In this document: positions 8,435 to 16,636 of the stretch, one piece after another
Numbering within the stretch: the first letter of the stretch is position 1
Layout: the number at the start of each line of letters is the position of its first letter
Assembly (NCBI RefSeq): GCF_937903345.1
Contig: NZ_CALCZQ010000008.1
Coordinates: 62,001-126,000, forward strand
Reading direction: 5' to 3'
Origin: an uncultured Emticicia sp.
GTDB lineage: Bacteria > Bacteroidota > Bacteroidia > Cytophagales > Spirosomataceae
DNA length: 64,000 nt
Made by a program: the position numbers and the translations under genes
The notes under the pieces: generated by a model
Seen by the model: only the letters and a program-made list of their open reading frames with translations
Told to the model about the DNA's origin: nothing
Databases searched by the model: none

Positions 8435-9208
8435 TTATGGTTTAAGTCGTTCTTTTAATGCTGTAAATTCTTTTTCATAATTTTTATCAAGCGTTCCCAT
8501 TGCTCTATCCCAAAAACTAAAATACAATCCGTAATTATTTTTAAAATAATGATGATGCTGATTGTGCATCACCGAGCTGTTTAGCCATTTCCAAAACCAA
8601 TGTTTATGTCCATCTTTCGGAAGCAATTCCCAGCCTAAATGACCGTAAACATTATAGGAAGTCATAAAAACAAGGAATGCCAGCATAATGATTGGGTGCA
8701 AAGGTAGCACAAAAGCAAAAACGACAAAAATTCCTGCCTCAACAAATCCTTCGAGTGGTTGAAATGAAAAAGAAGTCCAAGGACTTGGATTAGTTGACTG
8801 ATGATGTACTTTATGAAAATACTTAAAGAGTTTTGGATGGTGCATTAGTCGGTGCATCCAATAAAAATAAGTATCATGAATGAGCAAAGTCAGAAAAAAT
8901 GATAATACAAAATAGCTCCAACCATACTCAGAAATCTTACGATACATTAAGGTATAAGGCCTTATAGTTGGGTTAAAAAGCAAAACCGCAACCATACCAA
9001 ATATCAAGAATGTTAGTAATGAATAAAGTATCTCTCGCTTATAATCAGTATTTTTCGGAAACTTTAACTGTATTTTCTTATAGGAAAGTTTGTTTTTAAA
9101 GCCTATAAAATATATCAAAAATGCAATTCCTGCAATAACAAAGTAGCGAATTAAACTTGCAATGAACGCAAATGTGAAAATTTGATAAATTTTTTCTGGA
9201 AAAAACAT
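8435..9208 (-). CDS. Sterol desaturase / fatty acid hydroxylase superfamily membrane protein
   Basis: Integral-membrane di-iron oxygenase of 257 residues. The histidine clusters that bind the two irons are present: His111 and MHRLMHH (118-124), FHKVHH (131-136) and HNQHHHY (215-221). Hydrophobic spans cover about 10-35, 60-80, 98-115 and 155-185. The family hydroxylates or desaturates lipids (sterols, fatty acids, carotenoids, ether lipids); the substrate here cannot be read from sequence. Its start is 3 bp after the pxpA stop, so it is probably translated from the pxpC-pxpA transcript, though there is no known functional link between them. Confidence 0.85.
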   Translation of the reverse strand: MFFPEKIYQIFTFAFIASLIRYFVIAGIAFLIYFIGFKNKLSYKKIQLKFPKNTDYKREILYSLLTFLIFGMVAVLLFNPTIRPYTLMYRKISEYGWSYFVLSFFLTLLIHDTYFYWMHRLMHHPKLFKYFHKVHHQSTNPSPWTSFSFQPLEGFVEAGIFVVFAFVLPLHPIIMLAFLVFMTSYNVYGHLGWELLPKDGHKHWFWKWLNSSVMHNQHHHYFKNNYGLYFSFWDRAMGTLDKNYEKEFTALKERLKP

Positions 9209-9211
9209 AGT

Positions 9212-9976
9212 TCATATAATCGTTTTAATAAAAATCTTTCTGCTTAATAAGGCATTTTTCAACTCTTCTGCAAACTTGACCGCATGATTTCCATCACCAT
9301 GAATACAAATTGTATCAGCTTTCAACGGAATTTCCTTTCCATCGGTTGAAATTACGCATTGTTTTTCAATCATCATAATTACTTGATTGACAGCTTCCTG
9401 TGTGCTTTCAATCAAGGCATTTGATTGAGTACGTGGGGTTAGACTTCCATCATTTTGATACGTACGGTCGGCAAAAACTTCTGAGGCAGTTTTTAATCCT
9501 ATTTTTTCTGCTTCTGAAATTAAATGGCTTCCAGATAAACCGTAAAAAATCAAACCCGAATCAATGGCTTTTGAAGCCTCGGCAATCGCTTTGGCTAATG
9601 CCGCATCTTTGGCGGCCATATTATACAATGCACCGTGTGGCTTTACATGGTGAAGTTTGCCACCTAATGCTCTAACAGTGCCAAACATCGCACCAATTTG
9701 ATAAATACAAATATCATAAACTTCTTGCGGTGAAAGTTGCATGTTTCGGCGACCAAAACCTTGTAAATCAGGAAACGCAGGGTGAGCTCCAACTGCAACA
9801 TTATATTCGATAGCCATCTGTGCAGTTTTTCTCATGGTGGTGGCATCGCCAGCATGAAAACCACATGCTATATTTGCCGATGAAATCAGTTTCATCAAAG
9901 CATTGTCGTTTCCCATTGCCGAAGCACCAAATGCTTCGCCCATGTCACAGTTGATGTCAATTCTTTTGTTTATCAT
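9212..9976 (-). CDS. pxpA: 5-oxoprolinase subunit PxpA
   Basis: LamB/YcsF-family subunit of the ATP-dependent 5-oxoprolinase PxpABC, which opens 5-oxoproline (pyroglutamate) to glutamate in the cytosol. The N-terminal DINCDMGEAFG (residues 7-17), NIACGFHAGD around 35-44, HHVKPHGALYN and the C-terminal CIHGDGNHAV are all family signatures. Its length of 254 residues is standard. It overlaps the pxpC stop by 20 bp, which implies translational coupling. The third subunit gene, pxpB, is not next to it but lies 15 kb away beyond the PUL, on the same strand. Confidence 0.95.
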   Translation of the reverse strand: MINKRIDINCDMGEAFGASAMGNDNALMKLISSANIACGFHAGDATTMRKTAQMAIEYNVAVGAHPAFPDLQGFGRRNMQLSPQEVYDICIYQIGAMFGTVRALGGKLHHVKPHGALYNMAAKDAALAKAIAEASKAIDSGLIFYGLSGSHLISEAEKIGLKTASEVFADRTYQNDGSLTPRTQSNALIESTQEAVNQVIMMIEKQCVISTDGKEIPLKADTICIHGDGNHAVKFAEELKNALLSRKIFIKTII

Positions 9977-10793
9977 TAAAAAATCTAATGCTAGCTTTTA
10001 GTTTTTGAAGTTCGAATTCTTGCTTAATTAATAAATTTTCAGCTAACTCAACCGAAATCTTTTTAAATATAAATGTATCATTTAGGCTAAATTGAGCCAA
10101 TTTAGGTAAATCAACTGATACAATATTGCCAAGTCTTGGATAGCCTCCGCTGGTTTGGTGATCGGCCATTAAAACAATTATTTGTCCGCTTGGAAGAAGT
10201 TGAACAGTTCCAAAATCTACTGCTGATGACACTAATTCTTTTTTTGTTTTCAGTTCCAAAGGTTCTGCATTCAATCGATAGCCCATTCTGTTTGAAGCAT
10301 TTGAAATTTTGAATACTTGATTTTCAAAGGCTTCTTTGCTTATTTCGGTCAGAAAATCAAATTCGTTACCTTCGGTAAAATGAATTATTTTTTTGTTAGA
10401 CAGGTTGCAAACATGCCCAATGTATGGTAAAAACTTGCAATTTTCTTCATTTACCGCCAAATATGCTCGGCTACCACTAATTAACTTCTTAAACCTTAGG
10501 ACACTACCTGTTTTCACAAAAATTGATTTCCAATTTTGTATGGGATAATTATCTATGGTTGGAAAAAAGTCTGCTCCACCAATAATTATGGTACAATCTT
10601 TTTCAAATAATAATTCAGGAGCAGGAAAGTGCATTTCTAATACTGGTTTGTTTTCTCGGTTTTGCACAGCGAGATTAAGTATTCTTACCGAAAGTCTATC
10701 CATTACTCCACTCGGATTTACGCCCAAATATCGAAGTCCATTTTTTCCTAAATCATGATAATTTGAAAGTATTCCCTCTTTAATAAATTTCAA
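9957..10793 (-). CDS. pxpC: 5-oxoprolinase subunit PxpC (biotin-dependent carboxyltransferase/AHS2 family)
   Basis: Subunit C (KipA/AHS2) of 5-oxoprolinase, 278 residues. The N-terminal LSNYHDLGKNGLRYLGVNPS matches the conserved start of the family, and SNRMGYRLNAEPL and PSGQIIVLMADHQTSGGYPR are the expected core motifs. The start codon is TTG at 10793. No ATG would preserve the conserved N-terminus, and the TTG overlaps the stop of a 28-codon upstream ORF as TTGA. It should be followed by pxpA in one transcript. In related operons pxpB sits directly upstream; here that position holds the divergent PUL. Confidence 0.93.
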   Translation of the reverse strand: MKFIKEGILSNYHDLGKNGLRYLGVNPSGVMDRLSVRILNLAVQNRENKPVLEMHFPAPELLFEKDCTIIIGGADFFPTIDNYPIQNWKSIFVKTGSVLRFKKLISGSRAYLAVNEENCKFLPYIGHVCNLSNKKIIHFTEGNEFDFLTEISKEAFENQVFKISNASNRMGYRLNAEPLELKTKKELVSSAVDFGTVQLLPSGQIIVLMADHQTSGGYPRLGNIVSVDLPKLAQFSLNDTFIFKKISVELAENLLIKQEFELQKLKASIRFFNDKQKN

Positions 10794-10876
10794 TTTTCTG
10801 TTAGTTTATCTAAATTAATAGCTAGTTGACTGTTTTCAAAATAAAGTTTTACAGCAAATTTATTAAAATGTTGCAT
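10790..10876 (-). CDS. Possible 28-codon leader ORF before pxpC
   Basis: An ORF starting MQHFNKFAVKLYFENSQL ends in TGA that overlaps the pxpC TTG start by four bases (TTGA), the usual geometry for coupled translation. It has no clear ribosome-binding site and resembles nothing I recognise, including the end of PxpB, which is intact elsewhere. It may be a leader peptide, junction debris from the DNA inserted upstream, or chance. Confidence 0.25.
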   Translation of the reverse strand: MQHFNKFAVKLYFENSQLAINLDKLTEN

Positions 10877-11035
10877 AGCCAAAAATATAATTCGTTTTTG
10901 TTATAAGAATATTTAATTTTAAAAAAAACTAAACCTTTTCTGTTAAAACAAATAAAAAAAACAACCTTAATTTTACCGCATTTTATTCCTAAAAATTAAC
11001 TTTTTCTTTTAAAATATAACTTTTACAATATTTTC

Positions 11036-11060
11036 TTTCATTTATTTATTTATTTATTTT
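11036..11060. repeat. Short TTTA tetranucleotide tract
   Basis: About five consecutive TTTA units in the non-coding leader region upstream of susC, just 5' of a TATATTTG promoter-like element. Tract length could vary between strains and alter promoter spacing; that is inference only. Confidence 0.6.
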
Positions 11061-11075
11061 AGAGATAATTTTTTA

Positions 11076-11083
11076 TATATTTG
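11076..11083 (+). promoter_or_regulatory. Putative -7 element (TATATTTG) of the PUL operon
   Basis: Exact TAnnTTTG match in the 960-bp gap between pxpC and susC. A start site about 7-10 bp downstream would leave an untranslated leader of roughly 660 nt before the susC ATG. The -33 region is occupied by the TTTA tract and has only a TTTA approximation to TTTG. Other promoters nearer to susC are possible. Confidence 0.35.
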
Positions 11084-11133
11084 CAACAAATGTAATTTTT
11101 CAGTGACTATATATGACTATTGCATTTTTTCAA

Positions 11134-11294
11134 CTTGTAAAAATTGATTTTATTTCATTCAATATTTTTCACAAGTTTAAGGTAATTGGAAATTTGATTT
11201 AAAAAAAAATTTGTTGCCTAACAATACCCATAAACGCTTACCTCACAAGAAAGATCCGACTAAATCAGCACAATTAGCTTAATGTTACGGATCT
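11134..11294 (+). other. Structured, gene-free leader upstream of susC (two inverted repeats)
   Basis: The gap 10877-11753 has no ORF I can support. It contains an imperfect inverted repeat with arms beginning CTTGTAAAAATTGA (11134) and ending at ACAAG (11175). A second hairpin has perfect 7-bp arms AGATCCG (11252-11258) and CGGATCT (11288-11294). Neither matches a riboswitch class I know. The remainder to 11753 is A/T-rich without further clear structure. It may be a cis-regulatory leader or carry a small RNA. Confidence 0.4.
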
Positions 11295-11753
11295 CTAAAT
11301 GAAAAGAAAGTTGAATGTTGGTAAAACAAATTATTTGTCTGCTCGCCTTGGGATTTAAATCAATATAATAAAAATTGAAAGATGTTGCCAGTAAACGCAC
11401 GATTACATTTGAAAAAGAAAATTTCAATCTTGGAACTCATTATTTAGATTTTATTCTGTATTACTTTTTTCGAATTTTGCTAAACCCAAAAAAAAACTCA
11501 AAACATTAAAGATAGCAGTATTTAAAGATCGACCAAATAATAATAATCGTTTTTTGTTGATGTAAATTAAAGTTTATGTAATTCGGTAACTTGAAACATT
11601 ACTAATTTATTACAAAAATTATTTAAGTTGACAATCACAATTCTTTGAAGTTATTAAACTAAAAAATCTTAAAAAAATTATTTTAAAACTTAAACATTAT
11701 TACACAACCAAACAAAGATTACAAATCAACAATTATTCAAATTTAATTCTATT

Positions 11754-14700
11754 ATGAAAAAAAATCTACTGTTCACTCAGTTGAAAAATAGGGCTGTAAA
11801 AATCAGACTTATTTACACTTTATTAGCTTTACTTTGCTTGATAGGTGGCAATGCAAAAGCTGCTGACATCACGATTTCGGGTAAAGTAAGCGACTCTGAG
11901 AAAGGCGAATTTTTACCAGGGGTAAGTATAACAATAAAAGGTACCTCTCGTGGGGCCACTACTGATGGAAAAGGTGACTATTCTATTAAAGTTCCTAACA
12001 AAAATTCGGTATTGGTATTTAGTTTTTTAGGATATGAGAGCCAAGAAATTGAAGTTGGAAATCAAACAATTATTAGTGTGAGTATGATAGCCGATGCCAA
12101 ATCACTTGAAGAAGTAGTGGTTGTGGGTTATGGAACCCAAAAGAAGGTTAACCTAACTGGTGCGGTTTCGACAATTGACTCAAAAACCATCGAAAATCGT
12201 CCGTCAAGTAATTTGGCCAATGCTTTGCAAGGTACAAGTCCAGGGCTTATCGTTACACGCTCAAGTGGCCAGCCGGGTAGCGAAGGTATTGGTATTCAGA
12301 TTCGTGGAGCCTCTTCTGCAAATGGCAGCATCGAGCCTTTGGTTATTTTAGATGGAGTTACAGTTCCAAGCAATACACTACAATCACTTAACCCCAATGA
12401 TGTTGAAAATATTAGCGTTTTGAAAGATGCGGCTGCAGCAGCAATTTACGGAGCTCAAGCGGCTGGTGGCGTAATTTTGGTCACTACCAAAAAAGCTAAA
12501 GCGGGAAAAATCAAGTTTGCCTATTTGGCTCAACAGGGTACAGACTGGTCAATCAATGTTCCAGAAAGAATGTCACTTTTAGAAGAGGCTGAGTTTTCTA
12601 ATTTATCTCGGAAGAATTCAGGAAGTGGTCCAGAGTATTCAGATGTTGATATTCAACGAATCAAAGATGGTGTTCCATATGTGGTTAACCCCGCAGATAC
12701 TACAACTTGGCTATTTTATAACCAAGTTCCATTGACCGACCAAGTTTTACGAAAATATTCGTCAATGACAACTCAGAATTTAAGTATTTCGGGTGGAACA
12801 GAGAAGCTAAATTTCTTACTATCAGGTGGTTACTACAATAAAAGTGGAATATTTAAAGTTGGGCCAGATGGCTACCAACGCTATAACGTTCGTCTAAATT
12901 TGGGAGCTCAACTCAATAAATTTTTCTCAATCGACACTCGCCTTTCTTATACAAAAGATAAACAAGAGTCAGCTTCTGGGAACTTAAATGGGCAAGGTTT
13001 GATATACGAACTTTACCGTTTGCGTACACGTTCACCTTTCTTCACTCCCGACGGACAATATAATGGTGCAGGATCTTCGGCAACGGTTTATGGTAGACTT
13101 GAAGCAGGTGGATCTAATAACTATACAAGAGATTATTTTGACGGAAATGTAACACTAAAAGCAGCTAATTTAGTAAAAGGACTAACGCTTCGTGCAGTAC
13201 TTGGAACCCAATATCGAATCGGTGATAGAACAAACTTTGCCCGTACCGTACCTCTATGGGGAAGAGGAAAAGTTTTGAGCTACATAAATCAAGTGAATAG
13301 CTACACCTTAACTGATGAACTTACCAATAATACAAATATGCAGCTTTTGGCCAATTATGACATAAAAATTGGTGCAAAACATAATTTGGGTATTTTGGTT
13401 GGCTATAACTATGAAGATTTCAGATTTGAAAACATGGTGGCTGGTGCAACCAATTTAGTAAGTAATGATTTACCAACGCTTAACTTAGGCGACGATAAAA
13501 CTAAAACAAATAGTCAATCCATAGGCACAAATGCTTCGCAATCAGTTTTTAGTCGTTTCAATTATAATTATGATGGAAAATATTTGCTTGAAGCAACAAT
13601 CCGTCGTGATGAAAATTCAAAACTTGCTCCAGATTTAAGAATTAAAGTTTTTCCTTCAGCTTCCGCAGGTTGGAATGTACACCGTGAGGCCTTTATGAAA
13701 GACCTAAATTTTATTTCAGAAATGAAACTCCGTGCTTCTTGGGGAAGATTAGGTGGTGCTTTGGGTGGTAGCACAATCGGAAACTACGATTATTTGAGCC
13801 AATTGAGCCGTGGTTCTACTTTAGTATTAGGAGATTCTCGTGCTTCATACCTTTTCCAAAGTTCGATTCCTTCACAAGTATTATCATGGGAAACCATTGA
13901 AACTACAAACTTTGGTTTTGACTTGGGTTTATTCAAAAATAAACTCACAATCAACGGTGATTATTACGTAAAATATAACCGCAATATGCTTACACCACAA
14001 AACCTTCCTGCCGTAATCGGAATCGGAACTCCGAGAAAAAACAACGGTGAATTGAAATCGTGGGGTTGGGAATTAGAGGGACGTTATAGAGGTCAAATCG
14101 GTAAAGATTTTTCGTATAATATTGCAGCTAATTTATCTGACAACCAAAACAAACTAATTAATTTTGCGGCAAGAAACATCGTAGGAGCAGGTACTAATAG
14201 TATCGTAGAAGGTTATCCTTTGAATAGCGTTTTTGGCTACAAAACAGATGGATATTTCCAAACTGCCGATGAAGTAAAAGCTTGGGCTTTCCAAGATAAC
14301 CGCACTGGAGCTGGTGATGTGAAATATTTAGACCTTAACGGTGATGCAAAAATCAATGTTGGAAAAGGCAATACAACTGACTTTGGCGACTTGGTGTATC
14401 TTGGTACAACTCAGCCTCGTTATGTGTTTGGTACAACGCTAGGTTTCAACTACAAAGGTTTTGATTTTACGGCATTCGTCCAAGGTGTTGGCAAGCGTTC
14501 GTTTAGACCAGAAACTGAAACAATCGCCCCTCTTTTAGTAACTTGGAAGCAGGCTTTGGCTATTCATAGAGATTATTGGACACCTGAAAATCCAGATGCT
14601 TTGTACCCTCGTCCATATACAGGTGGAACGCACAACTACCGTGTTTCAGACAAATGGCTATTAAATGGACGATATGCTCGATTGAAAAACCTTCAAATTG

Positions 14701-14897
14701 GTTATACAATTCCTGAGAGCCTTTCTAATCGAATTAAAATTTCAAGAGCAAGAATATTCTTCTCAGCTCAAGATATTCTTACATTCTCGAAATTGGGTAA
14801 TTTCAAAGGTTATTTCGACCCTGAACAAAGAGATAATATTGAAAATGATTACCCATTTTTTGCAACAGCTTCAGCAGGTATAAATCTTAATTTTTAA
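11754..14897 (+). CDS. SusC/RagA-family TonB-linked outer membrane receptor
   Basis: A 1047-residue glycan-import channel of the outer membrane. Residues 1-37 form a long signal peptide ending AKA. A carboxypeptidase-D-regulatory-like domain follows (about 40-115; GKVSDSEKGEFLPGVSITIK), then the SusC-typical segment VVVVGYGTQKKVNLTGAVS, the TonB plug to about 235 (PLVILDGV, LKDAAAAAIYGAQAAGG), and a 22-strand barrel ending in NLNF. There is no N-terminal STN domain, so it is unlikely to signal to an anti-sigma factor. It works with the SusD protein encoded 51 bp downstream to capture and import oligosaccharide using TonB energy. The substrate is inferred from the neighbouring lyases. Confidence 0.95.
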   Translation: MKKNLLFTQLKNRAVKIRLIYTLLALLCLIGGNAKAADITISGKVSDSEKGEFLPGVSITIKGTSRGATTDGKGDYSIKVPNKNSVLVFSFLGYESQEIEVGNQTIISVSMIADAKSLEEVVVVGYGTQKKVNLTGAVSTIDSKTIENRPSSNLANALQGTSPGLIVTRSSGQPGSEGIGIQIRGASSANGSIEPLVILDGVTVPSNTLQSLNPNDVENISVLKDAAAAAIYGAQAAGGVILVTTKKAKAGKIKFAYLAQQGTDWSINVPERMSLLEEAEFSNLSRKNSGSGPEYSDVDIQRIKDGVPYVVNPADTTTWLFYNQVPLTDQVLRKYSSMTTQNLSISGGTEKLNFLLSGGYYNKSGIFKVGPDGYQRYNVRLNLGAQLNKFFSIDTRLSYTKDKQESASGNLNGQGLIYELYRLRTRSPFFTPDGQYNGAGSSATVYGRLEAGGSNNYTRDYFDGNVTLKAANLVKGLTLRAVLGTQYRIGDRTNFARTVPLWGRGKVLSYINQVNSYTLTDELTNNTNMQLLANYDIKIGAKHNLGILVGYNYEDFRFENMVAGATNLVSNDLPTLNLGDDKTKTNSQSIGTNASQSVFSRFNYNYDGKYLLEATIRRDENSKLAPDLRIKVFPSASAGWNVHREAFMKDLNFISEMKLRASWGRLGGALGGSTIGNYDYLSQLSRGSTLVLGDSRASYLFQSSIPSQVLSWETIETTNFGFDLGLFKNKLTINGDYYVKYNRNMLTPQNLPAVIGIGTPRKNNGELKSWGWELEGRYRGQIGKDFSYNIAANLSDNQNKLINFAARNIVGAGTNSIVEGYPLNSVFGYKTDGYFQTADEVKAWAFQDNRTGAGDVKYLDLNGDAKINVGKGNTTDFGDLVYLGTTQPRYVFGTTLGFNYKGFDFTAFVQGVGKRSFRPETETIAPLLVTWKQALAIHRDYWTPENPDALYPRPYTGGTHNYRVSDKWLLNGRYARLKNLQIGYTIPESLSNRIKISRARIFFSAQDILTFSKLGNFKGYFDPEQRDNIENDYPFFATASAGINLNF

Positions 14898-14899
14898 GT

Positions 14900-14942
14900 A
14901 ATTAGTCAATCTAAATCATTGACCATCAACGATTAACTAATT
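14900..14942 (+). other. Intercistronic hairpin between susC and susD
   Basis: AATTAGTCAATC (14900-14911) pairs with GATTAACTAATT (14931-14942) with one mismatch. It is not followed by a T run, so it looks more like an RNA-processing or stability element than a terminator. Confidence 0.45.
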
Positions 14943-14948
14943 TTATTA

Positions 14949-16577
14949 ATGCAAATCATGAAATCAAAATTTAAATATATATTTTCGACTTGCCTTCTCA
15001 TCTTAGGCATTACCGCTTGCGACATTAATCGCTTGCCCGAAACATCAATCAGCGATGCCACATTTTGGCGTTCGGAAACAGACCTAATAGCAGCAACCAA
15101 TTATCTTTATACCTTCGTTCCTGGATTTAATACAGAAGATGTTTGGTCTGACGATGCCATTGGTTTGACATCAAATAATATTAGTGACGGCTCTCGTCTT
15201 GCTCCTTCAACAGACGCAAACTACACTACGCCGTATCAGTTGATCAGAGCAGCCAATAATATCATAGAAAAAGGGCCAAAAGCTGCGGTAAATACAAGCC
15301 AAACCGTAATTGATAGATATATTGGTGAAGCTCGATTTTTCCGTGCTTGGGGCTATTTCAGTTTGGTACAAAAATATGGTGATGTACCTTTGATACTTAA
15401 AATATTAGATGACGCTTCGCCCGAATTGACAGAGCCTGCCAGTCCAAGAGATAAGATTTTTGACCAAATCTATCAAGACCTTGATTTTGCGGCTACAAAA
15501 TTACCGACAATGGCTGCCCTTGGCACTGGTAACTTTGGAAGAATCTCGAATTCTGGGGCATTAGCTTTTAAAGCTCGAGTGGCTCTATTTGAAGGAACAC
15601 GCTCGAAATTTCACAGTTATGGCGATAACAAAAAACACTTAAGCATCGCGGTTACAGCCGCAAAAGCAGTAATGGATAGCCGCCAACACGCTTTATACGC
15701 GAACTATTTCGATTTGTTTCAATATGCTGGAGAGGGACTTCAAAACAAAGAGAATATTATTGTAAAACAATATGGAGTTAGCTTAACAGATCGAGTTTTG
15801 ATACACACTTATTTCCGTGGAACACTTGAAAATGGCAACAAAAACCCTACAAAAAGTTTGGTGGATTCATACTTGATGTCTGATGGTTTGCCAATCACAA
15901 AATCACCATTATATAAAACACCATTAAAAAGTACAGATGTCTTTGTAGGTCGTGATGATAGGTTAAGTCAGAGTGTAATGAAAGCTGGAGACCCATATAT
16001 TTTTACAAAAAAAGTATTTGATATTTCGCCTTTAGTTTTCCAAAAAACAGGATTTTGCTTCCGTAAATTTTCTAATATTGACGATTGGAACACACAAGCC
16101 TCTTCGATTGACCGTCCTGTATTGAGATATGCCGAAGTACTTTTAACATATGCCGAGGCAAAATATGAATTAGATGGGAATATCAGCGATGCCGACCTTG
16201 ATTTGGCAATCAATCCTCTTCGAACAAGAGCAAAAATCGCTAAATTGACTAACGCTTTTGTAACAACAAACGGATTGAGTATGCGAGATGAACTCCGTCG
16301 TGAGCGTCGAGTTGAATTAGCACAAGAAGGGCACCGTTATTGGGACTTAATTCGATGGAAAACAGCTGAAATAGAGCTTCCTAAACCAGTTTTAGGCAAT
16401 TATTTTTTCAAGTCTGAGTTTGGAACTGCAACTACCGTAAACCTTACTCCTGATAACTTCATCTTAGTTACCACTGCTAATTTTCGAAGATTCGACCCAA
16501 CAAAAGATTACTTATGGCCATTGCCTTTGAATGAGATTTCGTTAAATCCTAACCTCAAGCAAAACCCAAATTGGTAA
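14949..16577 (+). CDS. RagB/SusD-family surface glycan-binding lipoprotein
   Basis: Outer-membrane lipoprotein that caps the SusC channel and binds the glycan. The signal ends in the lipobox GITAC with acylated Cys24 (Cys21 if translation starts at the second ATG, 14958). SusD features are present: NRLPETSISDATFW near the N-terminus, YIGEARFFRAWGYFSLVQKYGDVPL in the helical TPR-like core (two contiguous pieces), LRYAEVLLTYAEAKYE, and a C-terminal RRERRVELAQEGHRYWDLIR followed by YLWPLPLNEISLNPNLKQN. Length 542 is normal. It forms one transcription unit with susC and is followed by a strong terminator-like hairpin. Confidence 0.95.
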   Translation: MQIMKSKFKYIFSTCLLILGITACDINRLPETSISDATFWRSETDLIAATNYLYTFVPGFNTEDVWSDDAIGLTSNNISDGSRLAPSTDANYTTPYQLIRAANNIIEKGPKAAVNTSQTVIDRYIGEARFFRAWGYFSLVQKYGDVPLILKILDDASPELTEPASPRDKIFDQIYQDLDFAATKLPTMAALGTGNFGRISNSGALAFKARVALFEGTRSKFHSYGDNKKHLSIAVTAAKAVMDSRQHALYANYFDLFQYAGEGLQNKENIIVKQYGVSLTDRVLIHTYFRGTLENGNKNPTKSLVDSYLMSDGLPITKSPLYKTPLKSTDVFVGRDDRLSQSVMKAGDPYIFTKKVFDISPLVFQKTGFCFRKFSNIDDWNTQASSIDRPVLRYAEVLLTYAEAKYELDGNISDADLDLAINPLRTRAKIAKLTNAFVTTNGLSMRDELRRERRVELAQEGHRYWDLIRWKTAEIELPKPVLGNYFFKSEFGTATTVNLTPDNFILVTTANFRRFDPTKDYLWPLPLNEISLNPNLKQNPNW

Positions 16578-16594
16578 TATTATACTCAAAAATT

Positions 16595-16625
16595 GCCCTT
16601 TCTGTTATGTCAGAAAGGGCTTTTA
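16595..16625 (+). terminator. Strong terminator/attenuator hairpin after susD
   Basis: A perfect 10-bp stem, GCCCTTTCTG (16595-16604) with CAGAAAGGGC (16611-16620), a 6-base loop, and TTTTATTT after it. It ends about 15 bp before the ATG of the first lyase gene. It should reduce read-through from susCD into the enzyme genes, giving more SusCD than enzymes. Confidence 0.85.
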
Positions 16626-16636
16626 TTTGCACTTTT

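Noticed and set aside
16571..16636. N-terminal extension of the first lyase (start at 16571)
   Set aside because: It overlaps susD and reads through a terminator hairpin, and it would bury the lipoprotein signal.
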